The notes beneath the pieces were generated by a model. The model was not told the DNA's origin. It was given only the letters and a program-made list of their open reading frames with translations, and did no database searches. From Azonexus sp. (GTDB lineage: Bacteria > Pseudomonadota > Gammaproteobacteria > Burkholderiales > Rhodocyclaceae), in the NCBI GenBank assembly GCA_017983615.1, contig JAGOBB010000004.1:1-64000 (forward strand): a stretch of DNA of 64,000 bases. Reading direction: 5' to 3'. A program made the translations under genes and the position numbers. Positions 43,586 to 53,354 of this stretch are shown here, one piece after another. Numbering within the stretch: position 1 is the first letter of the stretch; every line of letters begins with the position of its first letter.

Positions 43586-44062
43586 TCAGGTCACCTTGCC
43601 CTTTTTCACATCCCACGCCATGCCGACCGGCGTTCCCGGTTTGCCCTTGGCATCCGTCGGCGTGTAGGAAAAGTCGATGTAGGCATAGTTGAGCGCCACT
43701 TCCTCGACCATCCCGCCGTCGCGGTCGCCAGCTACCTGAACCGAGGTGACCAGGATTTCCTTCATCGTGACCTTGAAGAAATCCTTCTGCTTGTCGCCGG
43801 CCTTACGCGCCGTCAGCCAGGCCTGCTTGATGTGCTTGCCCATGGCCGCCTGCTTGGCCAGTTGCGGCGAGGCCTTGTCATAGAGATGAACGATGTTGAG
43901 CGCACCGGGCTGCGGCTTGCCACTACCGCTGCCGCTCCCCCCTGGGGCCGGTGCCGAGGTCAGCCCCCAGTTCCAGGAAACGAGATCAATCTCGCCCTTG
44001 TGATCGACGTGCGTCGATTCGCCGTCGATACCGTCGAACTTGATATGAAAATCCATTGCCAT
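43586..44062 (-). CDS. hcp: Hcp-family type VI secretion protein (orphan)
   Basis: A 158-residue Hcp1-family protein: MAMDFHIKFDGIDGES at the start, HKGEIDLVSWNWG and VTMKEILVTSVQVAGD inside, DFSYTPTDAKGKPGTP at the end. Hcp forms the tube of type VI secretion and carries effectors. No other type VI gene is in the window, so it is an orphan copy. The ATG at 44062 follows GGAGGTG; the longer frame is not used. The TPR-methyltransferase gene follows directly. Confidence 0.9.
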   Translation of the reverse strand: MAMDFHIKFDGIDGESTHVDHKGEIDLVSWNWGLTSAPAPGGSGSGSGKPQPGALNIVHLYDKASPQLAKQAAMGKHIKQAWLTARKAGDKQKDFFKVTMKEILVTSVQVAGDRDGGMVEEVALNYAYIDFSYTPTDAKGKPGTPVGMAWDVKKGKVT

Positions 44063-44201
44063 GATGACACCTCCGTCAGCAGAACGTGTTGCCAATAAGG
44101 ATCGATGCCCCAAGTGGACAGCGTCCGCGTGAAATCGATCCAATGATCATACACCTACAGATTACAATGTCATTGCAGCTGCGCGATTAAACGCTGGCAC
44201 C

Positions 44202-44399
44202 TCAACTCTCGTCGCCAAGCGAGAATTCGCGGATCCACGTGGCGCGGCGGTCGATCTGCGACCGGCGGTCAACGAGGACGGCGCCCTCGTTGGTCTGGTA
44301 GGGCGGCGGGCCGATACGGGTGCTGACACGACGATCCGGACCGCGCGGACGATCGCGCCCGATCTTTCCCGACGACGAAGAATCTTGATCCTTTTCCAT
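44202..44399 (-). CDS. small basic protein with DRR repeats, unknown
   Basis: A 65-residue protein (MEKDQDSSSSGKIGRDRPRG...) with three DRR triplets (GPDRRV, LVDRRS, QIDRRA). Charged, no membrane segment. ATG at 44399 follows GGAGAG. I do not recognise a family; the ribosome binding site and distinct composition support a real gene, but it is short. Confidence 0.55.
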   Translation of the reverse strand: MEKDQDSSSSGKIGRDRPRGPDRRVSTRIGPPPYQTNEGAVLVDRRSQIDRRATWIREFSLGDES

Positions 44400-44487
44400 G
44401 ACGGCTCTCCGGAATGCCACGACCCATCATTATGCCACGATGCTATCCCGCGCGACCTCCTGAAAAACGCTAGAATCCCGCCCGCGG

Positions 44488-44528
44488 CAATTGCTACGGT
44501 CGCCTCCCTTTTTGGCCCTATTTTCAGA
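44488..44528 (+). repeat. dispersed bipartite repeat, copy 9
   Basis: Core AATTGCTACGGTCGCC (one change, T for A, in the first half), T-rich spacer, then GGCCCTATTTTCAG. It ends 6 bases before the parE start codon. Confidence 0.8.
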
Positions 44529-44533
44529 AGCGC

Positions 44534-46483
<1,950 letters not shown>

Positions 46484-46489
46484 GGCCGG

Positions 46490-47341
46490 CTACCTGACGA
46501 CGCGCAGGCCGTCAGCGTAGTCGCGGGAGTATTGCGAACTGGCCAGGTCAAGTACCTGGGCGATCCGCTCGCTGCTCGTCGCTACATTCTGGACGGCCAT
46601 GTCGTCGCCTTTGCCTGCCACCCCGAGACGGCTGATGGCGCTGTCGAAAAATATCCACTGCATTCTGGCCAGCCCGATGGCATCGCGGCTGGCTGATGAA
46701 TTCTCGCGAGCCGTTGCCAGTTCGTCCAGGCCAGTGGCAAATTCCTTGCGAGCTTGTTCGATGTCGACAGTCACCCCCTGCGAACGATTACCGCTCTGAG
46801 CCAGCAGGTAAAGGCGCGCCAGGCGCTGGGACAGCATGTTGAGGCGCGATGACAGATCAAGCAGGCGGCCGACCGGGGCTTCGCCCTCGGCTTCGATCAA
46901 CATGCTCAGCTTGCCGGTGTGAAGCATCAGTTCGTCGGCCAGTTGATTGACGCGCTCGGCGCTGGCCGGGCTGGGTGCATGGTGCAAGGCCGTGCGCATT
47001 TCCTGCCAGACCGTCCCACTGCGGTTGAACACGCGCTGGACACCGGGCTTTCCGGCATAGCGCCCAAGGCGTCCGAATTCGGCATCAACCTCGCGCATGG
47101 AGGCATCGATCTGCTGCATGGCCTGCGGGGCATTCAATCCCATGCCGGCCTGCTGGTAAAGCTTGGCCAGCCGCTGCGACTGCATGCGCAGGCGACCGGC
47201 ACTGACGATATCGCGTGAAATCTGACCGGCATCCGCATTGCTGCCGGCCTGCGGCACCGCGTGGGAAACGGAGGTGGCAAATAAAATGACAAGCAGCAGA
47301 ACGGCTTGAGCAAACCTGGGGACGACAAGAATTTGAAGCAT
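46490..47341 (-). CDS. exported protein with PilJ/NarX-type sensory domain
   Basis: A 283-residue protein with an N-terminal hydrophobic signal (AVLLLVILFATSVSHA) and two copies of the PilJ N-terminal four-helix motif: VSAGRLRMQSQRLAKLY and LSSRLNMLSQRLARLYLL. The domain usually sits in front of a chemoreceptor or kinase; here nothing follows it, so it is a free periplasmic sensor or binding protein. It converges on parE with a 6-base gap. Start at 47341 puts the signal first. Confidence 0.8.
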   Translation of the reverse strand: MLQILVVPRFAQAVLLLVILFATSVSHAVPQAGSNADAGQISRDIVSAGRLRMQSQRLAKLYQQAGMGLNAPQAMQQIDASMREVDAEFGRLGRYAGKPGVQRVFNRSGTVWQEMRTALHHAPSPASAERVNQLADELMLHTGKLSMLIEAEGEAPVGRLLDLSSRLNMLSQRLARLYLLAQSGNRSQGVTVDIEQARKEFATGLDELATARENSSASRDAIGLARMQWIFFDSAISRLGVAGKGDDMAVQNVATSSERIAQVLDLASSQYSRDYADGLRVVR

Positions 47342-47438
47342 CCTGAAACAATGTGAGTAGTTGGCGGAGGCGCATTGGAACACCCAAATATGTCACGCCC
47401 TTTACAAGCGCACCGCTTGACCTATCATTCGCCCCACC

Positions 47439-49349
47439 ATGCCCGACGCTTCCCCCCGCATCCTCTCCGTCATCCCGCCGATGACGCAGCTCAACACGCC
47501 CTACCCGGCGACCGCCTACCTGACCGGTTTCCTGCGCTCGCGCGGCTTTCACGCCGAGCAGACCGACCTGGCCCTGGCTTTGGTTCTGGAACTGCTGTCC
47601 ACGGCCGGCCTGCCCAAGCTCAAGACGGCAGCCGAGGCCATTCCGCCAAAGAAGCGTTCGAACACGCTGAAGACCTTCCTCAACCAGTACGACCGCTACC
47701 TGGCCAGCATCGTCCCTGCCATCGCGCTGCTCCAGGGTCGCGACGGGTCGATTGCCCACCGCATCTGCAGCCGCGCCTTCCTGCCCGAGGGGCCGCGCTT
47801 CGCGTCGCTCGACAACTACATCGACGAAGACGGTGGCGATCCGCTGGCCTGGGCGTTCGGCTCATTGGGCGTGCAGGACAAGGCGCGCCACCTGGCCACC
47901 CTTTACCTGGACGACCTGGCCGACGTGATCCGCGAGGCCGTCGACACCCGTTTCGAGTTCGTCCGTTACGCCGAATCGCTGGCCCAGAGCCAGGCCAGCT
48001 TCAATCCGCTGGCCACCGCGCTGGCCGCGCCGCCAACGCTGATCGACACCACTTTGCAATTTTTGGCCAAAAAAGCCATCGACCGTAGCATTCCGGACAT
48101 CGTGCTGATTTCCGTGCCCTTCCCCGGCTCGGTCTATGCTGCTTTCCGGATCGCCCAGACGATCAAGGCCGCGAACCCGAAAGTCGTCACCGTACTCGGC
48201 GGCGGCTACGTCAATACCGAGTTGCGCGAACTCGCCGAGCCGCGCGTCTTCGACTACTTCGACTACGTCACGCTCGATGACGGCGAGAAGCCGCTGCTCG
48301 CGCTGTTCGAACACATTGCCGGCCAACGGCCAAGGCTCAACCTCCTCCGCACCTTCACCCGGGTCGACGGGCAGGTCCGTTACTTCAACAGCAGCGAGCC
48401 CGACATCCCTTTCGAGGAGGTTGGTACGCCGACCTGGGACGGCCTGCCGCTCGACCGCTACCTGTCACTGCTCGACATGCTCAATCCCATGCACCGGCTG
48501 TGGTCCGATGGGCACTGGAACAAGCTGACCGTCGCCCACGGCTGCTACTGGAAGAAATGCAGCTTCTGCGACGTCAGCCTCGACTACATCGGCCGCTACG
48601 ACGCGGCCAGCGCCAGCACGACGGTCGACCGCATCGAGCGCATCGTCGCCGAGACCGGCCACAGCGGCTTTCATTTCGTCGACGAAGCCGCCCCGCCCAA
48701 GGCCCTGCGCGCCCTGGCCGAGGAGTTGCAGCGGCGCAACCGGGCCATTTCCTGGTGGGGCAACATCCGCTTCGAAAAATCCTTTACGCCGGAACTTTGC
48801 CTGCAACTCGCCGACAGCGGCTGCATCGCCGTCTCCGGCGGCCTGGAAGTTGCCTCCGACCGGCTGCTCGATTTGATGAAGAAAGGCGTCTCGGTCGACC
48901 AGGTCGCCCGCGTCACGCGCGCCTTCACGGACGCCGGCATCCTGGTCCACGCCTACCTGATGTACGGCTTCCCGACGCAGACGGTGCAGGACACGGTCGA
49001 TGCGCTGGAATACGTCCGCCAGCTATTCGCCGAAGGCTGCATCCAGTCCGGCTACTTCCATCGCTTCTCGTGCACCGTCCATTCGCCGGTCGGGCAGAAT
49101 CCGGCCGAGTACGGCATCAAGCTGCAGCCCTTGCCGCCCGGCAAATTCGCCAGGAACGACGTGCATTTCATCGACCCCACCGGCGTCGACCACGACCGAC
49201 TCGGCAAGGCGCTGAACAAGGCGCTCTATAACTACATGCACGGCATCGGGCTGGACGAGGACGTCCGTGCCTGGTTCGACGACCGCGTACCGAAGCCGCG
49301 CGTCGGCCGCCACTTCATCGCCAAGGCGCTCGGCGCCCGATACGACTGA
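47439..49349 (+). CDS. radical SAM protein with cobalamin-binding-like N-terminal domain
   Basis: A 636-residue radical SAM enzyme. Residues 1-300 form a Rossmann-like region (VIPPMTQLNTPYPATAYLTG, DIVLISVPFPGSVYAAFRIA, VVTVLGGGYVNTELRELAEP) of the B12-binding type, though the DxHxxG loop is not evident. The barrel follows with CYWKKCSFCDVSLDY (CxxxCxxC, about 368-375) and HFVDEAAPPKALRAL. Such proteins act on methylation or anaerobic biosynthesis; the substrate is unknown. One base separates it from the next gene. Codons 211-218 (KKAIDRSI) contain a dispersed repeat copy. Confidence 0.85.
   Translation: MPDASPRILSVIPPMTQLNTPYPATAYLTGFLRSRGFHAEQTDLALALVLELLSTAGLPKLKTAAEAIPPKKRSNTLKTFLNQYDRYLASIVPAIALLQGRDGSIAHRICSRAFLPEGPRFASLDNYIDEDGGDPLAWAFGSLGVQDKARHLATLYLDDLADVIREAVDTRFEFVRYAESLAQSQASFNPLATALAAPPTLIDTTLQFLAKKAIDRSIPDIVLISVPFPGSVYAAFRIAQTIKAANPKVVTVLGGGYVNTELRELAEPRVFDYFDYVTLDDGEKPLLALFEHIAGQRPRLNLLRTFTRVDGQVRYFNSSEPDIPFEEVGTPTWDGLPLDRYLSLLDMLNPMHRLWSDGHWNKLTVAHGCYWKKCSFCDVSLDYIGRYDAASASTTVDRIERIVAETGHSGFHFVDEAAPPKALRALAEELQRRNRAISWWGNIRFEKSFTPELCLQLADSGCIAVSGGLEVASDRLLDLMKKGVSVDQVARVTRAFTDAGILVHAYLMYGFPTQTVQDTVDALEYVRQLFAEGCIQSGYFHRFSCTVHSPVGQNPAEYGIKLQPLPPGKFARNDVHFIDPTGVDHDRLGKALNKALYNYMHGIGLDEDVRAWFDDRVPKPRVGRHFIAKALGARYD
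48056..48093 (-). repeat. dispersed bipartite repeat, copy 10 (inside the radical SAM gene)
   Basis: Minus-strand core AATGCTACGGTCGATGGC, six Ts, then GGCCAAAAATTGC. Read on the plus strand it encodes AKKAIDRSIPD. Confidence 0.8.
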
Positions 49350-49350
49350 C

Positions 49351-49719
49351 ATGCGCGTCCGCGACGACACCCCGCCAAGCCCGCGCGGCATCCGCGTGGC
49401 GCTGATCTTCGCGCTGGCCGCCGAACGCCTGACCGCCTTCTACGAACATCGCCAGTGGCTGACCGAAGCACAAGGTGCGACGCTCGCCGCCGATTGGCTG
49501 TCCCGCTCGAAAAGTACCCTGCCGCTGGCCGAACGCCGGCACCTGTCGGCGCTCAGCGACCAATTGGCCCGCCAGATCGAAACCACCCTGTCGCGTGAAG
49601 CCGGCATGTACACCGCCCACGAAATGATGGAATCGCTGGACCCCAACCACCATTCCGAAATCGCCGAATCTCTGATGGTCGAGTGCGAACGCCTGCTTGA
49701 CGAGCACGTCGGCGGCTAA
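49351..49719 (+). CDS. hypothetical protein coupled to the radical SAM gene
   Basis: A 122-residue soluble protein without signal or membrane segment, rich in Ala, Leu and Glu (helical). Phrases such as LTAFYEHRQWLTEAQG and AGMYTAHEMMESLDPNHH are not ones I recognise. The ATG is one base after the radical SAM stop codon, so the two are certainly one transcript; a partner or substrate protein is possible. A bidirectional terminator follows. Confidence 0.7.
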   Translation: MRVRDDTPPSPRGIRVALIFALAAERLTAFYEHRQWLTEAQGATLAADWLSRSKSTLPLAERRHLSALSDQLARQIETTLSREAGMYTAHEMMESLDPNHHSEIAESLMVECERLLDEHVGG

Positions 49720-49724
49720 AGCGC

Positions 49725-49756
49725 AAAAAAATGGCCCGCGAAAAGCGGGCCATTTT
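49725..49756. terminator. bidirectional rho-independent terminator
   Basis: ATGGCCCGC and GCGGGCCAT form the stem, A run before and T run after. It separates the converging 49351 and DUF3597 genes. Confidence 0.88.
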
Positions 49757-49776
49757 GCAGATGCCGGAGCAAATCC

Positions 49777-50166
49777 TTAAAGCAGTTCGGCCGGAATGTT
49801 GCCGCCGTTCGCCGCCAGTTTCTGCAGCACCGTCTTGTGCAACCACATGTTCATCTGGGCCGAATCGCCCATCTTGTCGGCCGGGCAACCAAGTTCGGCA
49901 GCCAGTTCCTTGCGGACTGCAAGGCTGCTATCCAGGCCCAGCAGCTTCAACAGATCGACAATGGAAGTTTTCCAGTTGAGCTTCTCGGCATGTGCCGCAG
50001 CCATGCCTTCCAGCTTGGCCACGACGTCTACCGCACTGATTGCCACCGGAGCAACCGGGGCCGGGGCCGCTACGACTTCCACGCCGGCCGGCGCCGCTTC
50101 GGCGACAACTTCCTTCTTTTCATCGCCAAAACCGAGCTTGGACAAAATGCTGCTGAAAATTCCCAT
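49777..50166 (-). CDS. DUF3597 domain protein
   Basis: A 129-residue protein. It begins MGIFSSILSKLGFGD, then an Ala/Pro/Val-rich linker, and ends in the conserved DUF3597 block: DVVAKLEGMAAAHAEKLNWK, SIVDLLKLLGLDSSLAVRKE and MNMWLHKTVLQKLAANGG. The family resembles LysM-free tail proteins of unknown role. ATG at 50166 follows GAGGAGG at ideal distance, clearly better than the longer upstream frame. Confidence 0.88.
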   Translation of the reverse strand: MGIFSSILSKLGFGDEKKEVVAEAAPAGVEVVAAPAPVAPVAISAVDVVAKLEGMAAAHAEKLNWKTSIVDLLKLLGLDSSLAVRKELAAELGCPADKMGDSAQMNMWLHKTVLQKLAANGGNIPAELL

Positions 50167-50330
50167 GTAACCTCCTCGATACGAACAAAAAGTCCCGGTG
50201 AATCCGGAACGCCAACCGATACTAAGCAAAATCGAAGACAGTTTTGGTGAAGTTATATGAAAGCTTTTTAACAATTCCCTACCTTCGCCCGAACCCAACG
50301 GCTACCTGACTGCATTTCAGTGACCACGCG

Positions 50331-50370
50331 AAATGCTACGGTCGGCCATAAAATTTGGCCAAAAACAAAA
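50331..50370 (+). repeat. dispersed bipartite repeat, copy 11
   Basis: Core AAATGCTACGGTCGGCC at 50331-50347, spacer ATAAAATTT, then GGCCAAAAACAAAAA. Its distal A-rich end is also the T run of the terminator for the minus-strand lipoprotein gene. Confidence 0.9.
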
Positions 50371-50389
50371 AGGGCGCCAGCGGCGCCCT
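50361..50389 (-). terminator. rho-independent terminator after the CsgG-like gene
   Basis: AGGGCGCC and GGCGCCCT form a stem with a 3-base loop; on the minus strand it is followed by TTTTTGTTTTT. It starts 21 bases after the stop codon at 50410. Confidence 0.85.
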
Positions 50390-50409
50390 CGTGCGTGTTC
50401 AGCCGAAGA

Positions 50410-51246
50410 TCACTTGACCTTCAACTGACCGCCACGTCCCAGGCCACCCTTGACGTCCTGAGCCTTGTAGTTGCGCAGCGCGATGACCATCTTGTTGTAG
50501 GCGTCGGTAAATGCGGCAACCGTCGCCTTGCCTTCCGGCGTATGCGAAAAGCCGCTCAGACCACCCGCAGCGCCGCCACCGAAGGCACCCAGCGCAGCCC
50601 CGTAATTGGTGGCTGTCGCATTGCCTTCGGAAATGGCGATCTGGACGCCGGAACGAATATCGAACATCGTCAGGGTCACAACCGACACCTTGCTTTCCAT
50701 GCCAGCAGCGACGGCGCCCGCACCGCGACCGACCAGGCCGCCAAGCGCACCGGCCACCTTGCCGGTCGATGAGTTGTCGATGATGATCGATGGCTCCATG
50801 TAGTAGTCCGCCGCAACTCGCTGGCCCTTCTGCTGCTTGGAGCCGGCACGGAACTCGCCGGAGTTGCGCTGCTTGTCGGTAATCGCCGAAATCTTGCTTT
50901 CCGTCCGGTTGTTGCCGATCGAAGTGATCACGAAGCAGTTGGATTGCTGCACGGCCAGGCGAATCAGTGGCTCGATGGTGGTTACCTTGGTCGCCGCGCC
51001 GAAACTGGCGTACCAATCCTTGCCGCGACCATCGTCGACAGCCAGCGTGCCGAGCGTCTCACTACAGCGTTCAAGGGAGGAGTTGGCCCCGGCGCTGGTT
51101 GCGCCGCCGGCTGCACCACTGACCGCCGTGGCCTCCGGCGATCCGGTGGTCACTGACCCGCCGCTACCCGGCGTCACGCAGCCGCCGAGGAAATAAGTTG
51201 CGGCGAGCAGGCCCGCCATACCGAACACGTTCTTCTTGAGGGTCAT
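50410..51246 (-). CDS. CsgG-like outer membrane lipoprotein
   Basis: A 278-residue lipoprotein: signal peptide with lipobox FLGGC (Cys about residue 23), a Gly/Ser/Thr-rich linker, then a region resembling the CsgG family (FVITSIGNN, QKGQRVAADYYMEPSIII, VSVVTLTMFDIRSGVQIAIS) and Gly-rich hydrophobic patches (GALGGLVGRGAGAVAAG). CsgG forms export pores for curli; these relatives are often stand-alone outer membrane proteins of unknown function. It follows the Sel1 gene by 24 bases in one transcript. Confidence 0.78.
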   Translation of the reverse strand: MTLKKNVFGMAGLLAATYFLGGCVTPGSGGSVTTGSPEATAVSGAAGGATSAGANSSLERCSETLGTLAVDDGRGKDWYASFGAATKVTTIEPLIRLAVQQSNCFVITSIGNNRTESKISAITDKQRNSGEFRAGSKQQKGQRVAADYYMEPSIIIDNSSTGKVAGALGGLVGRGAGAVAAGMESKVSVVTLTMFDIRSGVQIAISEGNATATNYGAALGAFGGGAAGGLSGFSHTPEGKATVAAFTDAYNKMVIALRNYKAQDVKGGLGRGGQLKVK

Positions 51247-51269
51247 CTCACTACACTCCTGTTAAAAAT

Positions 51270-51863
51270 TCAGTAACGGCCATCGCGGTCATACCAGCCA
51301 TTGTTGTACCAATGCCACTGGTATTCGTACCTGCTTTGCCAGTAGCTGTTCCAGTTGGCTTTTTGCGAATCGACCCAGCGGCGATAAGCAATTTCGTCCT
51401 TCTTGGCCTTGCTCGCCTGGCCCAGCAGCCTTTTGGCCTCCTTGTCGCCACGCCCGGCGGCGATAGAAAACCATTTTTCCGCCTCGGCCGGATCGGAACC
51501 CATTTCCTCCAGGCCCATCAGATAAAGCTTGCCGACGGCGACCTGCGCCTTGAGATTGCCTCGTTCAGCCGCATCGCGCATCCAGGTCAATGCCTGATAG
51601 CTGTCCTGCCGGACCCCGTCCCCCCGAAAATAGCGCAGGCCAAGATCGTAAGCCGCACGCGGATCCTTCTCGGCCAAGGCAATCAACTGGGCAGCGCGGC
51701 GTTCGGCCTGTGAATCACCACCGGCACTTGGGTTGAAAGTGGACGAACTGCGCGGCCGGTCCGAACAACCGGTGTCGTCACAAATCCGGATCGTTGCTTC
51801 GCCATTCTGTTGTGCCAGGGCAAGCGCGCAAACGAAATAGAGAAGAGCAGGCAATCTATTCAT
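51270..51863 (-). CDS. exported Sel1-repeat protein
   Basis: A 197-residue protein with an N-terminal signal (LLYFVCALALAQQ) and two Sel1-like repeats (AAYDLGLRYFRGDGVRQD and AQVAVGKLYLMGLEEMGSD) followed by AEAEKWFSIAAGRGD. The tail is rich in Trp and Tyr (YQWHWYNNGWYDRDGRY). Sel1 repeats bind other proteins. It precedes the CsgG-like gene by 24 bases; a joint envelope role is likely but unproven. Confidence 0.85.
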   Translation of the reverse strand: MNRLPALLYFVCALALAQQNGEATIRICDDTGCSDRPRSSSTFNPSAGGDSQAERRAAQLIALAEKDPRAAYDLGLRYFRGDGVRQDSYQALTWMRDAAERGNLKAQVAVGKLYLMGLEEMGSDPAEAEKWFSIAAGRGDKEAKRLLGQASKAKKDEIAYRRWVDSQKANWNSYWQSRYEYQWHWYNNGWYDRDGRY

Positions 51864-52127
51864 GGCAAGACCCTAAAATCGATGATCGAAGACCGTTGCC
51901 CGAAAATCTAGCCAAGCGACAACTTGAAAGTCTTTACAGACCTCGATTATCCCGACAACATTTTGGTAAATCAAGGAAGTCGACGCTGTTTCGCCGGTCC
52001 CGTGACTCATCGAAACATCGACCCCAAGGGTTCGCCAAAGTTCTGAAAAATGGGGGATAGCGCAGCTGGCTGAGCCAGATGCTGAACGGCGCCAAGCATC
52101 GGGTGCCCGCAAGCGCGGTGGGCCCAA
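51864..52127. other. 264-base intergenic region, no gene seen
   Basis: Between the Sel1 gene and the kinase gene, both on the minus strand. The left half is A/T-rich and probably holds the promoter of the Sel1/CsgG pair. I found no repeat copy, no hairpin with a T run and no small ORF with a ribosome binding site. Confidence 0.45.
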
Positions 52128-53354
52128 TCAGGCCATTGGCAATGAAATCTGAAAACGACTGCCGACACCAGGCGTACTCTCGGCGGCTAGCTGCCCTCCC
52201 ATCAACGCCACAAGTTGCCTGACCAGCGTAAGGCCCAGCCCCATGCCACCAATGCGGCGAGTAGCGCTGCCATCGATCTGCTGAAACGGTAGCAGCCCTT
52301 TGTGCAATTGCGCTTCGGTCATCCCGGCACCGGAATCCGTCACCGAAAACTCAATTGCGCGATCGTTGGTGCCGACCGAAAATTGAATCAGCCCATGCTC
52401 CGTAAACTTGAGCGCATTGGACAGCAATTTATCCAGTACCTGGTGCACCCGCTTGCCATCCACCGCAGTCTCGAGGTCGGGCTCCGTATTGCGCTCCACT
52501 TCGAAGTAGAGCCCCTTGTCGGCAATTCGGGATGTCCACTTACCGGCCACTTCATCGATCAGCTTTGTCACCGAACAAAGTGCCGGATTCAGGACCAACC
52601 TGCCACTTTCAACGGCCGAGAAATCCAGGACCGTATCAACGATCTTTAAAAGGCGCTCACCGGCTTCACCGACTTTCTGCGCATGCGAGCGAGCCCGTTC
52701 GATATCTTGTGTTCGTCCCCCAAGGCGCGCCAGCCCGAGAATCTGGAAAATCGGGGTGCGCAGTTCGTGACTCATGTTGGCGATGAATTCGGATTTCAGG
52801 GCGGAGAGATGTTCTGCCGCCTCAAGCGCCTGAGCACGGGCCTGGGCTATTGCCTGCAGTTCCTCGTCGGCCTGCTTGCGTGCAGAAATATCTTCCATCG
52901 AACCCAGAAAGTGGGTGATATCGCCCGTATCGTCATGAACAGGAACAATCGAGACAAACACCCAGCGCCGTTCTCCTGAGCCGGAGGTCAAGAAAAGATC
53001 GCCCGACCAGGGCAAACCAGCCACCATCTGCTCTTCGACGACTGCATAGCCGGCCCCCTTGCGGACGAGTGCCCATAGTATCTCGGCGGTTTTCCCGACA
53101 AGCTCGCCGCTGGCCATGCCAGTGAGCGTCAATAACATCCCGTTGGCGTATTCGATATGTCCGCTCCGGACGGCAATGAATATGCCCCGCGGCGATTGCT
53201 CTACCGCCAGAACAAGATTCTTGACGTTGGCGACATTGCGACGCAACTCCGGGTAATACGTCTTGCGAAACGAATTTTCGCCCAGTCCGATAACCTGCCG
53301 CCGATGGGCCTCCCAGTCATCGTCAGGTGGCGCTTCGTCAAAGGGCTTCGGCAT
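52128..53354 (-). CDS. PAS-domain sensor histidine kinase linked to ErcA
   Basis: A 408-residue cytoplasmic kinase: N-terminal helical region, one PAS/PAC domain (about 45-165, SPRGIFIAVRSGHIEYANG), HisKA with MSHELRTPIFQIL (about 215) and an ATPase domain (LSNALKFTEHG, IGGMGLGLTLVRQL). It has no membrane segment or receiver domain. It overlaps the end of the ErcA-like gene by 17 bases, so the two are translated together. In Pseudomonas aeruginosa ErcA is encoded with the kinases ErcS and ErcS' that control ethanol oxidation; this kinase occupies the same place. Confidence 0.88.
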   Translation of the reverse strand: MPKPFDEAPPDDDWEAHRRQVIGLGENSFRKTYYPELRRNVANVKNLVLAVEQSPRGIFIAVRSGHIEYANGMLLTLTGMASGELVGKTAEILWALVRKGAGYAVVEEQMVAGLPWSGDLFLTSGSGERRWVFVSIVPVHDDTGDITHFLGSMEDISARKQADEELQAIAQARAQALEAAEHLSALKSEFIANMSHELRTPIFQILGLARLGGRTQDIERARSHAQKVGEAGERLLKIVDTVLDFSAVESGRLVLNPALCSVTKLIDEVAGKWTSRIADKGLYFEVERNTEPDLETAVDGKRVHQVLDKLLSNALKFTEHGLIQFSVGTNDRAIEFSVTDSGAGMTEAQLHKGLLPFQQIDGSATRRIGGMGLGLTLVRQLVALMGGQLAAESTPGVGSRFQISLPMA

